A DNA stretch of 64,000 nucleotides from Trichobilharzia regenti (lineage: Eukaryota > Platyhelminthes > Trematoda > Strigeidida > Schistosomatidae): the NCBI GenBank assembly GCA_944472135.2, contig OX235265.1, forward strand, positions 45,233,459-45,297,458, written 5' to 3'. Position numbers and translations under genes: made by a program. Of this stretch, positions 30,509 through 41,760 are shown piece by piece (position 1 is the stretch's first letter; every line of letters begins with the position of its first letter). The notes beneath the pieces were generated by a model, which saw only the letters and a list, made by a program, of their open reading frames with translations, had not been told where the DNA came from and ran no database searches.

Positions 30509-32613
30509 TCACTTATTTTTAACCACATTCATATCAATAACTCCTCGCGAGGCTAGATCAGCTGGATTTTTTCCAGACGGTACGTACCTCCACTGCTCAA
30601 CAGTTGTTAGTTCACGAATTTGAGATACTCTGTTAGCTACAAAACATGCATATCTTGCTGACTCGTTGCGTATATAATATATCACAGACATCGAATCAGT
30701 CCGAAACGTTACGGGATGCTTGGGGTAATCCAACTCTTTACACACCGTTGTGAACAACTGCGCAGCTAGCAAGGCTGCAGTAAGTTCCAATCTCGGAATC
30801 GAAATCGTCTTTAGAGGTGCAACTCTAGATTTACCAATCACTAGGCGAACATTTTTTCATCCTTTAAGTTTGTTCTGATGTATACGGCTGCACCAAATCC
30901 AGCCTGTGTCTCTCATTTAATAGGTCATCCCACTGTAACCCTTTCCTGCATGTCTCCTGAAGTAATCTTCTCACCGGAAGTAGATAAGGTGCTACTAATC
31001 CAAGTGGGTCAAACACGGACGACAACACAGAAATCACACCTCTCCGAGTAACTGGCTTATTAATATCACCAACACTAAATCCAAAAGTATCAGAGTTCAC
31101 ATCCCATCGCATACCTAATGTGCGTTTAACTGGTAGAGTATCAACAGGTAAATCTCCTGCAGTAGGTGCTCTGTCTTCTGGATCTATATGCTTCAAAACG
31201 TCTAGGCTGTTCGAGACCCACTTAGTTAGACGAAAGCCGGCCTTAGCTAACACTTCAGTAATGCTTGTTGCAAATCTAACTGCAGACGTATCACCATCGA
31301 AGGAGGCTAAACATTCATCCACGTAGAAGCAACAATCTATGACGTCCAGCAAATCATTAGAACCAAATGTGGACACTGCCTTTCGTAGAGCAAAATTAGC
31401 ACAAAACGGGGAGGACGTGGCACCAAATGGATGCACTGTCATCCTATATTCTGACACCTTACCACAAGGACCATCATCAAACCACAAAATCCTTAAGTGG
31501 TCTCTGTCACTCTCTGGCACCTTCACTTGTAGGAAAATTTCCTCAATATCCGCCGCGACAGCAACTGTAAACTTTCTGAATCTTAACAGCAGTCCCACTA
31601 ATGAGCTCACGCAATCTGAGCCACTATACTGATCACCATCCAGAGAGACTCCTTCATGTTTCGCGGAACAATCGGACACTACATGGAGTTTACCTGGCTT
31701 CCTCGGGTCGAAGACGGGATGATGGTGCAAATACCACTTCCCTGGCTCACTCTGATCAACTAGTCTTTCAACGTAACCCTTCATCACGTGTTTGTCGACG
31801 ACATCCTTATATTTAGTCCAGAGGTCTGCATCCGTCAGAAACTTCTTTAAACCCATTAGTCTCTTAAGAGCAACTTTCCTATTACAAACCAACTGTCTAT
31901 CTTTGAATCTCCATGGTAGGCCAACTCTGAAACGCCCGTTTTCGTATTTACAAGAGTCCTCGGCTATTTTAACTGCTTTTAAGTCTTCTACAGAACGACC
32001 CCTCCCTGGGACACCGCAGTCACAAAACTCCTTGTCATACATATTTTTAATCATAGTTTCTAGTTTGTCCCCATCGTTTGTAACTAATGATGATATGTGG
32101 ACTATGGGTATAGGTCCTCTCACTGTCCATCCCAGTGGTGTTTTCGCCGCAAACAGATCATCTCTACCTCCAAATCTCTCTTCTAATACCTTGTGAGCTT
32201 CTGGTATCCTCATAGCCTTTGTATATTTATCGTTCGGGGACATAAACTTGCAGCACTGTATGGCTCTTGCAACAACACCGGTACAATCCCTCAACAAATA
32301 CATTGACTTCATTTCGTCATTTAAAATAAAACCACTCAGCATGACCTCAGACTCTTTGATAAACTGTGAGTAGTCGGCTGGGTTCCCATCAAAGTACCGA
32401 GGTTCAAACTTGGGGTGTCATAAGGTACTACTACCCCGAAACGGAGTGGGGTGAACCTCAGACTCATCATGCGGAGCATCATGCATACCATTACAGTTAA
32501 CAGGCAACTCATCGTTACTTACATTTCTGTCTGCTTTCATGTTGCCAAGTCCCTTCCTGGACCAAGCATTATCCAACGCCACCAAAGGATCCGAATTCCG
32601 CTGATAATCCGTG
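30509..32613 (-). pseudogene. Bel/Pao gag-pol with internal deletion: RT and RNase H (right arm)
   Basis: The minus-strand counterpart of 15072-17384. A 492-codon frame (30864-32342) joins a gag start to pol at RIPEAHKVLEERFGG and contains RT with AADIEEIFLQV and the altered FYVDECLASF box. The deletion at ~30890 removes the start of RNase H. A 110-codon RNase H piece follows (30509-30841; RTDSMSVIYYIRNE), ended by the TGA at 30506. With the YVDE change the RT is expected to be impaired. The change is present in both arms, so it predates their duplication or was spread by conversion. Confidence 0.88.
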
Positions 32614-32983
32614 TGTCAACCACGTCTCGTAAACCGTCAATGCCCAGCTCTTGCTACACTGGGACTCACGCTGTTCCTTGAAGTTTCTCAGAAACGCTTA
32701 GTAATAACGGACGCAAAAACCAAAACACCGATTGGTTACTCGAGAATTCTTTATTGTAACACCAACATATATCCAACTTTAAAATTAAGCTTTAACTAAG
32801 GTCTATGAACAAATATTACAATAATAAATCACAATATTACTTCTGACAGTTTTGGTCTGACTTCCTTCTGAACAGCGACCGATGAGACGATGACTGGTGT
32901 ATTGATGCCTCCGCGAAAATTGGGGAAGTTGGTTTTGAGCAAACAACCATGAATTGATCGTTCAATCTTCAACTACATTGACA
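32614..32983 (-). repeat. 5' LTR of pol-bearing Bel element (right arm)
   Basis: The reverse complement of the LTR at 14702-15071: 370 bp, TGTCAATGTAG...GTGGTTGACA on the minus strand. Confidence 0.88.
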
Positions 32984-33094
32984 CCGTGTCCAAAAAGAAG
33001 CTGGCTGCAGATCCCGTAAGTAATCCTAGTAGTTACAGAAGGCGCCCCAGAAAACGAACAAGCGAATAAACTGTCAAGGAACTTAACACTAAGT

Positions 33095-33395
33095 TCCTAT
33101 TGTTACAATTACGCTCCGCACCGATAAATACTATTGTAACAATAGAAGATAAGGACCGGCAACAGATCCTTTTTATTGCGGAAATCAGCACGTATTTATA
33201 TGTATTTCCTGTACATTATTGTAGCTTATTCAAGCAGACAAACGCAGTCTTCTGATTGGTTGTTTTCGGGTTTCCCGGAAAGTGAGGCGATCTGTCTGCG
33301 AATTATATTTGCCCACGTTAAGTCTGCTGTGATTTGTTGTCGAATCAGACTTGTTCATATTTTTTCACCACCGATATTTGCGACATACTCATTGA
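33095..33395 (-). repeat. probable Gypsy 3' LTR region (right arm)
   Basis: The right-arm copy of 14290-14590. The 13-bp inverted repeat is at 33097-33109 and 33133-33145. Confidence 0.5.
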
Positions 33396-33499
33396 CGTAA
33401 AATACTGTCTACTATTTTTGACTAGCTTGCTCTCACCACGCTCGTCCTTCCGTCAAATAGCTTCGTGCGCAGGCGTTCCAACCTCCTGGGTGATACATC

Positions 33500-34555
33500 C
33501 TCTAGTTGGGGATTGTTACTGACTGACTTGTCCCACTGTACCCATCGTTGGACCTGACTGGCGTTAACTCGTTTCTGTTTGTCACCTCTTCGGATGGTAT
33601 ATACTTGACCCCTTCCTTTTGTGATTGTGTATGGTCCTTACCAATTTGAAAGGAGTTTCCGTGAACCTGGCCCGCATCCAACTGTATATCTTCTGTCTCC
33701 ACACTTCGCTTGGTTCCCGACTGCAAAGGGAATGCATTGGGTCTTTCCTTTCAGCTGAGACCTCGCGACATTCCTCCGCTGCTTCTGCATTACATTCTTG
33801 ACTGCTTCTTTCCGCTCTGCTTTTAATTTCGTCGAACTCCACTTTTGGTGAATGGGCCAGGTCTCATTGTGTATCGGTAATCGTGGTTTTCTACCATACA
33901 TCACTTGAAAGGGTGACTTCGTCATTCCCTGAGTGGTAGCACGATGTGTTAGTAAGATCAGCGGAAGATCCGTTTACCAGTTACCGCTCTTCGAGGCCAG
34001 CCACTCCTTCAGTGTACGGTTGTTTCTCTCCGTTAGGCCATTCGATTGTGGATGATATAGGGTCGTTCTGATCCTTTGATGCTCAACTGTTTCTAACGGG
34101 AAGTAAATTCTTCACTTTTGAGACAGGGACCTTGGTCTGTCAGCATTGTCTTTGGTACGCCGTGGTCTGCAACAATGTGTCTAACTACCGCATCAGTCAC
34201 GGTCCTTGCACGTTGGTCTGGGATTGCTACGGCGTCTACCCATCGCGTTGCGTGTTCCGTCATCACCGAGAGGTACTGATTACCATTGGATGTCTGAGGA
34301 AATGGACCCATGACATCTACGGACCACAAGTCACCTATCGCCGTAACTGGAATCGACTGAAGCGATAGTCGTACGCACCGGTCGCCTTTCATTAGCTGAC
34401 ACCGTGGACATCCAAGTACGTATCTTGCTACGTCTTCTCTAATATCTGGCAAGTACATGCTTTGTCTTAGGAGATCGGTTGTTCTGGCCACGCCTGTATG
34501 TGCTAGCTGGAGACATTATTCTATCATGTCGTGTCGCGACGAATGAAGTATCACA
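33500..34555 (-). pseudogene. Ty3/Gypsy integrase remnant (right arm)
   Basis: The reverse-complement copy of 13130-14185 with the same stops. The 132-codon core frame (34093-34491) contains CPRCQ, WSVDVMGPF and MLTDQGPCLK and has the same translation as the left arm. Confidence 0.85.
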
Positions 34556-34596
34556 GCCAGCCACCTTCCGTCGTTCACTCGCCAGGTCAGAGTATC

Positions 34597-34960
34597 TGTC
34601 AATGTAGTTGAATATTGAACGATCAATTCATGGTTGTTTGCTCGAACCCAACTCCTCCATATTTTTCGCGGGAGTCATCCATCCATCATTCATCGTCTCA
34701 TCGGTCACTGTTCAGAAATGATCTAGAAAAAAACTGTCAAAACTAATATCGTGATTTGTTATTGTAATATGTGTTCTTAGACCTCAGCTTATTATGCTGG
34801 TTATATTTTGGTGTTAAAATAAGGAATTGTCGAGTCGCCAATCTGTGTTGTGGTGTTTGCGTCCGTTAGTATTAAGCAATTCTGAAAGTCTTCGAGGGAC
34901 AGCGTGAGGCCGGGCGTAGAAAGAGCTGGGCATAAACGGTTTATGAGACATGATTAACAG
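34597..34960 (+). repeat. 5' LTR of gag-only Bel derivative (right arm)
   Basis: The right-arm counterpart of 12725-13087, TGTCAATGTAG...ATGATTAACA, about 364 bp. Confidence 0.85.
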
Positions 34961-35040
34961 CTTCTGACAGTTGGATAGTCTCCGTCCGTCTTTCCTGGTG
35001 CCGGCTAAGTCTTCTTTGAACAAGCGTTAACTGGAACTTT

Positions 35041-36188
35041 GTGGAATTTTGGTTACGTTCAATGATGTCTGGGTCAAAGAAGGGACAAGGAGTCTTGGAA
35101 GCGAACAGGAAAGCAAGTCATGTCGACTTGTCCGTTACATGTAACGATGTGCTTTTGATGCTCAGCTCGATGACTCTGTTGTTCACGTTTCACAGTCCAG
35201 GAATAATAGACCTAAATTTGAACCTCAGTGTTTCGACGGAAACCCAGCTGACTCTTTACCGTTTGTAAAGAAGTTTGAGATTATGTTGAGTGGTTTTTAA
35301 TTAAATGATGAAATGAAGTTGATGTATTTGATGAGGTATTGCACTGGAGTTGCTTCAAGAGCTATACAGTATAGTAAGCTCATGCCCTCTAATGAGGGAT
35401 ACTCTGAGGCCAGGAATATACTGCGTCAAAGATTCAGAAGACCCTCGATGATTGTAAGGAACGTATTCGAGGCTGTTAAGGGTAATGGTAGTCAATTACA
35501 AGATGACTCCAAGGCACTCTCTGAGTTTTCGGATAATCTGATGACTTACAAGAATGCATTGGTTTCGGTGAATTGCATGAGTGATCTGAACTCAAGTTCC
35601 GTCCTACAAGTAATAGCGAGACGCCTACCTGCTCGACTGCAAAGGAAATGGTTGAAGATAAGCTCTCGTAGAGAGGATGAAGATATTGAGCCAAATTTCG
35701 ATGATATTCTGAGACTGGTAAAAGAAAGTGTCAATCAAGCTATGAGCAAGTTTGCCAGTATATCGCATTTCACCCCTAGAATAGAGCAGTCTAAAGGCAA
35801 AACGCAATCATTTATGAAGAAAGGGTCTCAGCGAAGTGGATATCGAGAAAGCTTTATGGTGTCTAGTAGTCCATATAAACTAAGTGAGTGTAACAGCTTT
35901 CGTGGAACGTCTCCGACAGATAGGTTACAAGTTGTGAGACAGACACGGTTGTGTTTTACACGTTCGCAAGAAGCGCATAAAAAAGTGAACCGTGAATCAG
36001 TGAGCAAATTTAATTATAAGCTAAATGTGAAATCAAGGTCTGACTCCGAATTGTGTGACAAAAACAGTGTGGTCAGGAAGCCTGTAGTTGCAACTGGTAA
36101 GCCATTGTTGAATAGAGTGTCACAGAGGAGAGTTACAGTCTCAGAGGACAGTTCTGACTCCACAAGTTTTCAAAGTATTACTAGTTAG
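35041..36188 (+). pseudogene. Bel/Pao gag of a pol-less derivative (right arm)
   Basis: The right-arm copy of 11496-12643. The gag start lies at 35065-35150 (MSGSKKGQGVLEANRKASH), then a frame break with an in-frame TAA near 35299, then a 291-codon frame from 35313. It differs from the left arm by one residue (MPSNEGY here, MSSNEGY there). The degenerate knuckle CFTRSQEAHKKVNR is the same. It ends in a TAG at 36186. Confidence 0.8.
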
Positions 36189-36233
36189 AGTAAAGGTATA
36201 AAACCTTTAAGGACTTGTGAGTAAGAGCCCAAA

Positions 36234-36872
36234 TTGTCTACTGCTGCTAATAAAGAGTTTGAAAATGATGAAATTGACGGTAAAGTGAATATTCGTGATA
36301 ATGATCATGATAGTGCACATTTGTCTTTGGTTGATCATGATGAGATGAGCGGAATGCTTACTACTGCTGAGTTGAGCAAAGGTTCTGTACTACTTGAAAG
36401 TGAAGTAGAATTAAACGCAGATGTAGTTGTAAAAGGTATGGATATTTGTGAGACCGTCAGTGTAATTGATCAGCGTGAAGCCCACCTATCATCAGATGCT
36501 AGTGCTAAACCCGAGCTAATAGTAAAAGACAGCAGTGGTGATAATCTTGCAGTTAGACAACTTTCTGAAAGCCGAACAACAACAGCTTCTGATCCACTGC
36601 TAAGTTCATCAACTGGTATCACTCAGTCGCCGTTGATGTTGTCACCCACAATGAAAAAGACGCCCATGAACTCAAGTGCCTTGTGCAATGACTATGATAG
36701 TATTGGTGCGTTTGAAAAGACGAAAGCTATTGCTCAGTCTAGTGAGGATAAGACAAGTGTGTACGAGAGGATAATTGTTAAATTGACTTGCGTGAATAAA
36801 GGCATTTCAAGTTTCAAATTACTATTTGAATGTGATTATCTTTGGTGTAAATTACTCTGTACCCAACCTTAG
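36234..36872 (+). CDS. extra 212-codon frame of the gag-only Bel derivative (right arm)
   Basis: Identical in translation to 10812-11450. It lies in frame with gag, separated by TAG (36186) and TAA (36222). About 120 bp after its stop the pol-end stub (ACGATTTTCCAACCTAG, 36991-37007) shows where the original pol finished. The frame therefore replaces essentially all of pol in this derivative. Its function is unknown. Confidence 0.5.
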   Translation: MSTAANKEFENDEIDGKVNIRDNDHDSAHLSLVDHDEMSGMLTTAELSKGSVLLESEVELNADVVVKGMDICETVSVIDQREAHLSSDASAKPELIVKDSSGDNLAVRQLSESRTTTASDPLLSSSTGITQSPLMLSPTMKKTPMNSSALCNDYDSIGAFEKTKAIAQSSEDKTSVYERIIVKLTCVNKGISSFKLLFECDYLWCKLLCTQP

Positions 36873-36990
36873 TCGGTCAGATACGTCGTATGTTTGTTAG
36901 TCATCTATATTCTACGATACAATGACATTGGTGTGTCACCGTTCAGAGATGAGGTTATGGATGATAGAAGATCATCAAATGAACTCTGCG

Positions 36991-37918
36991 ACGATTTTCC
37001 AACCTAGAGCGTCAACCTGAGAAGGGTTGTGGGCGTACTGCTGTAAGTCCTACAATTTTTTCAAATGGTAGCGCATCAATGAGCAGTCCAATATGCTTGG
37101 TCTGTGATTTTGTACATATGTTCATATTGTATATACTGAATTGATATCATCTGTCATCTAGCTGTTGGTAATTCTGTTTGTGTCCGGACGACTTCCACTT
37201 GGATCATCAACCTGAGAAGGAATGTAGGCGTACTGCTGTAAGTCCTACAGTTCTTCAAGAGTAGTTCGTCAATGCAGAATCCACAACATTTGATGTATTG
37301 ATTGTACATATATTTGTGTTAAATAATTGTGTGAGTTCCAATTATTGTAATTGTTGGTTAATCCTGTTTGTGTCGGGACATTCTTCAACTCACAATAGTC
37401 AACCTGAGAAGGGTTGCAGGCGTACTGTTGTAAGTCCTGCAATTCTTCAAAGGAATTCCATCGAGACACGATCTGCGAGTTTGTGTGTACTGTTTGTATA
37501 TACGTGTGGTGTGTCATATCAATTGGTGTTTTTGGATTCACGGTGTTTACTTGTTGTTTTCGTATCTTGTTGTTATTGCGTAATTTTGTTAAAATTTTCG
37601 TCGTGATTACTTCTGAAGTTGTTTCTAGTCTTCTACGTTCGGGAATGAATTGATTGATGTTAAAGACAGCAGATGGGGCGTATACGCTGGGGAGGCTAGG
37701 CTATTGCTGAGAATGAAATGCATACGGAGATAATGATTAGCTGTGGTCCCACACGGCGGGGAGCGAGCGTTTAGACGACTGAGGCTTGCATACGTCACCT
37801 TTACTACAACTGAGGCAGAATGAGTGACAAGCGATTGCGGTGGTAATTGGTAGTGAGTATATAAGAGGATGTGTGAAGAGTATCGTGAGGTGCTTCTTTG
37901 GTCACTTTGCGTTCTGAA
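36991..37918 (+). mobile_element. hairpin module between Bel derivative and LINE ORF1 (right arm)
   Basis: The right-arm copy of 9745-10700: pol-end stub, three hairpin units at 37021-37061, 37216-37256 and 37408-37448 (spacing 195 and 192 bp), then the block shared with 26843-27310, then TATATAAG at 37858-37865. Homology to the Bel 3' UTR fades near 37918 and LINE ORF1 starts at 37945. Confidence 0.75.
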
Positions 37919-37944
37919 ACCACTAACTCTCATTTCTAATAGTT

Positions 37945-38374
37945 ATGGTTAATCAAAGTAAAAAGCAACGAACCCAATCCCCTGTAAAACTGGTGTCTAA
38001 TCTAACGTCCTTGATTGCTACATCAGGCAACACACCCCCTACAAACGGCTATAGTGAGTCACATAACTCACTTGTATGCCGTGAGCGTCGAGCTGAAACT
38101 GGGGATAAAACTGTACTGACAGCTAGTATTAGCACTACTCCTAAAAATTCAGTACCCTCTGCTCATGCAGAACTCCTCCCTTCACCTTATGTGCTTATCG
38201 AGAAACTCCAGCCATCAAGCTCTTTTTCAGTACTATCTTCAGAAATAGAATTTCTCAAGTTGTCTATAGGAGAACTTAAGCCTGAGTTAAGGGATTAAAA
38301 CACAGTAAGTCAGTAAATGCTGGAAACATCGAAACCAATACCGAGATATCCAAATTATCAGATCAGATCAGCGA
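37945..38374 (+). pseudogene. truncated LINE ORF1 (right arm end)
   Basis: The start of the CR1-like ORF1 is present (MVNQSKKQRTQSPVKLVSNL) and open for 117 codons. A small indel after GELKPELRD then gives a stop, and sequence homologous to the left copy ends at 38374 (ATCAGCGA). Several substitutions distinguish it from the left copy: SSN/SGN, RKRR/RERR, ETED/ETGD, TELL/AELL, ELLK/EFLK. ORF2 is absent. Confidence 0.88.
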
Positions 38375-38429
38375 CTGACTGACTGTCGTCAAAGTTAAAC
38401 TTTCGACGCCCCTAACAAACAATCAGTAA

Positions 38430-38990
38430 ACGATCTTGAACGGAACAATCACATTAAAGAGGCATTTATGATAAAAGGAAACGTATATTTATGGAAAATA
38501 GCATGTAAAACAGCATTAAACGGTTATAGGGGTTATCTTTCCCTGGCATGTGAGAGAAATATCTCCCAGTCAAGCATCGGACTGTCAACAGAAAAGTCAC
38601 ACCGCATTCTGTACATATATTCGTCTCAATGACTATAAATAAGATCCTTTTGAGATCCGTTTATAGCCCTTGTCCAATTTTTCAACCTACCCCAAAATGC
38701 CTCAATAGAATTTGTATGTGTTCTTGTAATGCGATCCACAATATCACTTGAATTGTTGACTCTATGATGAATATATCCAAGAGATGACAAGGTAACATCT
38801 GACAGTCAATTAACAGCCAATCTGGTCTAGGTCTTATGCATGCTTCAAATTCAGAATCTGTTACATTGCTGTGATACAAGCACATTTCATCCGACGGCAT
38901 CCAATTTTTGGCGGCTATAAAGAATTCCTTTGAACCAGCTCTCCTTAACACAGCCTCAGTGTTCTTTTCGTTCTGTAAGAAATAAGAAAT
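38430..38990 (-). pseudogene. Merlin/IS1595-like DDE transposase remnant
   Basis: One minus-strand frame reads LSSLGYIHHRVNNSSDIVD, then THTNSIEAFWGRLKNWTRAI, a stop, and DEYMYRMRCDF. This matches the C-terminal hallmark of Merlin/ISXO2-type transposases (GYxHxxVNHSxxFVD..T..HTNxIExxWxxLK...DEFMYR). Upstream pieces lie in another frame (38682-38951), so the gene is frameshifted. Merlin elements are known in schistosomes. Terminal inverted repeats were not identified. Confidence 0.55.
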
Positions 38991-39079
38991 ATGATATAAA
39001 CAAAATTTACGGTTTTATTAGTCCGCTTGTCATTGAATACAGGAATGCCGACGGTTGACGCAATCAATCTAAGCAGTTT

Positions 39080-41008
39080 CTGGAAAAGTATGAGGCAACG
39101 GCACTTCTACTTCATACTTGTCTGTACGCGAATACAGAAGCACTTGCAAATAATATCTGACGGCTGAATTTCTAGAGTATTGGGTCTTAATCTGGAGCAT
39201 TTCCATACCCCAATGTAAGATGACTTGAATGGCTAGTCGAAGAAATCACAAGCATCTATATAAGGTCGGAATGTTAGTCCTTCCTTGTGTATCTGCATTA
39301 TGAGACCAGGTTTACCGTAGGCTATGACGAAGTTATCTGGTGAAGCGGAAGTGATAACTGTACGCCTGTTGTTAATTATTTACCTATCTACATCTACTTC
39401 ACATTGATTTATAACGTTATCGTGTAGTGCTCCAGAGTTGCAGTCATGAAAAACCTTTTTTGTAAATCTTTGTTCCGCTTGCTTAGCAATCGCATTGTTA
39501 GAATGTATAGAACGCCTGATTGTCTGCATATAAGATTCAAATGGGAACGCCGATAAGGATTCTAAAGGTCCCATTTGATTGACGTCTTCCGCTAAGTGTT
39601 GCAGACAATGAATATTATAAACTAGGTGCTCCCTACCATAAATCACTTCAAACTCATTGAGAAAGTTGACTAACTCAACCCTGCAACCTTTCAAGTAATT
39701 CCGATAAAACTTTTAGTTAGACAGAAGGTAAACTGCTATACTAAGTCTTTGGAAGTTGCGGTATATTCCGGGTGGCATAGTGTCCTTAAGTAAAACAGGT
39801 CCTAGGTAAAGGAGGAAGATGCGACATTCAGTGGCTTTCCACTGACTAACTTCAGTGAGCCCCCTACACTTTCTCGGGAAGCCCCTGAGTGTCATTCTAG
39901 CACAAACTAATATTTTCCCATCAATGTTTTCAAGCATGAGACGGTTTACGTGCATCTCCTTATCTTTAGCTAAGTCTTGCCAGAGACGTATAAGCTTTCT
40001 ATCTACCCCTAAATAGACAAGGTGCATTGGGTCAAGAGGGAAGCACTTAACCATATCAATGTTTAATTCCTCAAAAACACACTGTCCACGGTGGTGACTT
40101 GACTGCATTTTTTGTCGGAAGCTGTCATCAGTCCAGATTGGAAAAGTCCATTTCCGAATATCATTCTTCCGGTAACTGTGCATTTGTCGCAGCCTGCGCT
40201 GTCATTATGACCTACCATAAATTTCACGTCCGCTCTAACCGGTGCATCACAGATGACGGCTGTCAAACGAACGTTGAAATGCTTATTCAGTCTGGTAATG
40301 TGTATACGTTGACTTAATATATCCTTTAGCTCAGATACTAAGTCATTGCATAACTCTTTAAAACTGCTCGGTTTGCTAGGACCACCGTATATACCGATCA
40401 TGAGCACTACTGATGAACGGTGCCGTAATTCTACCTAACAGGAGCCATAGCTGCTGGCTAGAAGACTTCGAGATGGACAGTCCGTCGACATTCAACTGCA
40501 GATCAATCTTGTTGTAGGGACTTCTAACCACAGACATCTCCATGTAGTGCCGCAAACACTTTTTGAGACCGATGTGGCAATACATTCCGTCTCCAAGTAG
40601 TCTTGACTCGCAAGAGCCACACATTCTCAGTACACTTCTAACAGTTGTTAGTAGTTGAGGCAACGTCGTACGGAAGATCTCCAAGATTCTGTTAGCGGCT
40701 GCTTTTGATATGTTCGCGGTTACCATGATATTGAGTAGCATACTTGTCATTTCATCACGTTCAGAAGAGACTTGTGGGCACATTTGCGAAGTACTAGCAG
40801 CTGGTGTTAGGATGCTGCAAGGTGGCGATGGAACTACCTCGGTTTCACTGGTCATAGTATCAGTGTTCACTGAAGGCGGCTCAATTTCAACAGGAAGGAC
40901 AGCATGTGTGACAGCCTCCGTTGACGTCGACGCAGCCGCGATCTTGGCCAGTACCTGCTCATAGTTACGTTTATACCTTCTGTAAAATGTGGTGTAATGG
41001 CAGGTCAA
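39080..41008 (-). pseudogene. CACTA/EnSpm-like transposase, frameshifted
   Basis: Four overlapping minus-strand frames (40376-41008, 40063-40407, 39713-40183, 39380-39694) and a degraded tail to ~39080 make up one protein of the animal Tnp2/CACTA type. Landmarks in order are KIDLQLNVDGLSISKSSSQQ, GIYGGPSKPSS, VICDAPVRADVKFM, GCDKCTVTGRM, MVKCFPLDPMHLVYLGVDRK, then LVYNIHCLQHLAEDV with LSAFPFESYMQ. The last block resembles the part of metazoan CACTA proteins that follows the core. Schistosomes carry such an element (SmTRC1). At least three frame breaks make it inactive. A possible CACTG-type end lies near 41405, with no partner found. Confidence 0.75.
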
Positions 41009-41760
41009 TCGTAGGTTACGCTGACGTAATCTTTTCAGGCTTAATATAGGGTATTTAGTGTTAGATTAGGAAAAAATTAAAAAGGAACCACAGCGACCAC
41101 TTACCTCCATTGTGAACAGTTTAAAAGTGCGCGCACAATGTGTGACTAACAAAATTTAAACAAAAGAATTGGTTGCGCTGCAATTAACATAGACCACAGA
41201 TATCTTCATAAACTCCACTGATTGGTCAGTAAGCACTTTCTTTGTTAAACGATGAGTCACACAGTCTGGTTTAGTAAATGTCAGACAATTGTCTCAGAGA
41301 TTTAATTAATTTTTAAAGGCATTTGTGAAATTATTAGTGAGTACACTGACCCTTTATATCATCACAGCCAAAGTGACAATAACAAGTCACAGGTAGATTT
41401 CTCAGTGTGACTGCAATGTAATGCTATTGGCCACTATTCTCTAAGTATCTACATTTATATACATGCATACACACTTACACATATGTGTATGCGTGTGGAT
41501 CTGTCTGGATTCGTGTATAACGGAAAACGCTTTATTTATCCGGAAAAAAGTAATACCGTCCTTACCTTTAAGTGTTACCACTTTCTTCTTTGTTCTACCT
41601 GCAGGATATTTTCAAAATATTCAATAGGAAACTGTCGATGTAATAACATTACGAAAAATGCATCAGTTAATCCATGCGTTTTCTTCAATTGAAGTATTGG
41701 TTAAGGAATTTCTACCTAAAAAATTTTACTAATTAAGATTTATCAATAACCTCCAGTACA
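41009..41760. other. noncoding flank of the CACTA remnant
   Basis: I see no gene. On the minus strand CACTGAGAAATC near 41395-41407 could be the element terminus, but no matching end was found on the other side. Confidence 0.4.

Larger units (their letters stand above)
30424..38374. repeat. right arm of ~8-kb inverted repeat
   Basis: This is the reverse complement of 9314-17384, nearly identical over most of its length. Differences seen include a ~130-bp deletion near 30890 (RNase H start), the TGG retained where the left arm has TGA (15556), EEIFLQV versus EEMFLQV, and SNP-rich LINE sequence at the outer end. Inward it continues into intact Bel integrase. Outward the LINE stops at 38374. 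Confidence 0.92.
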
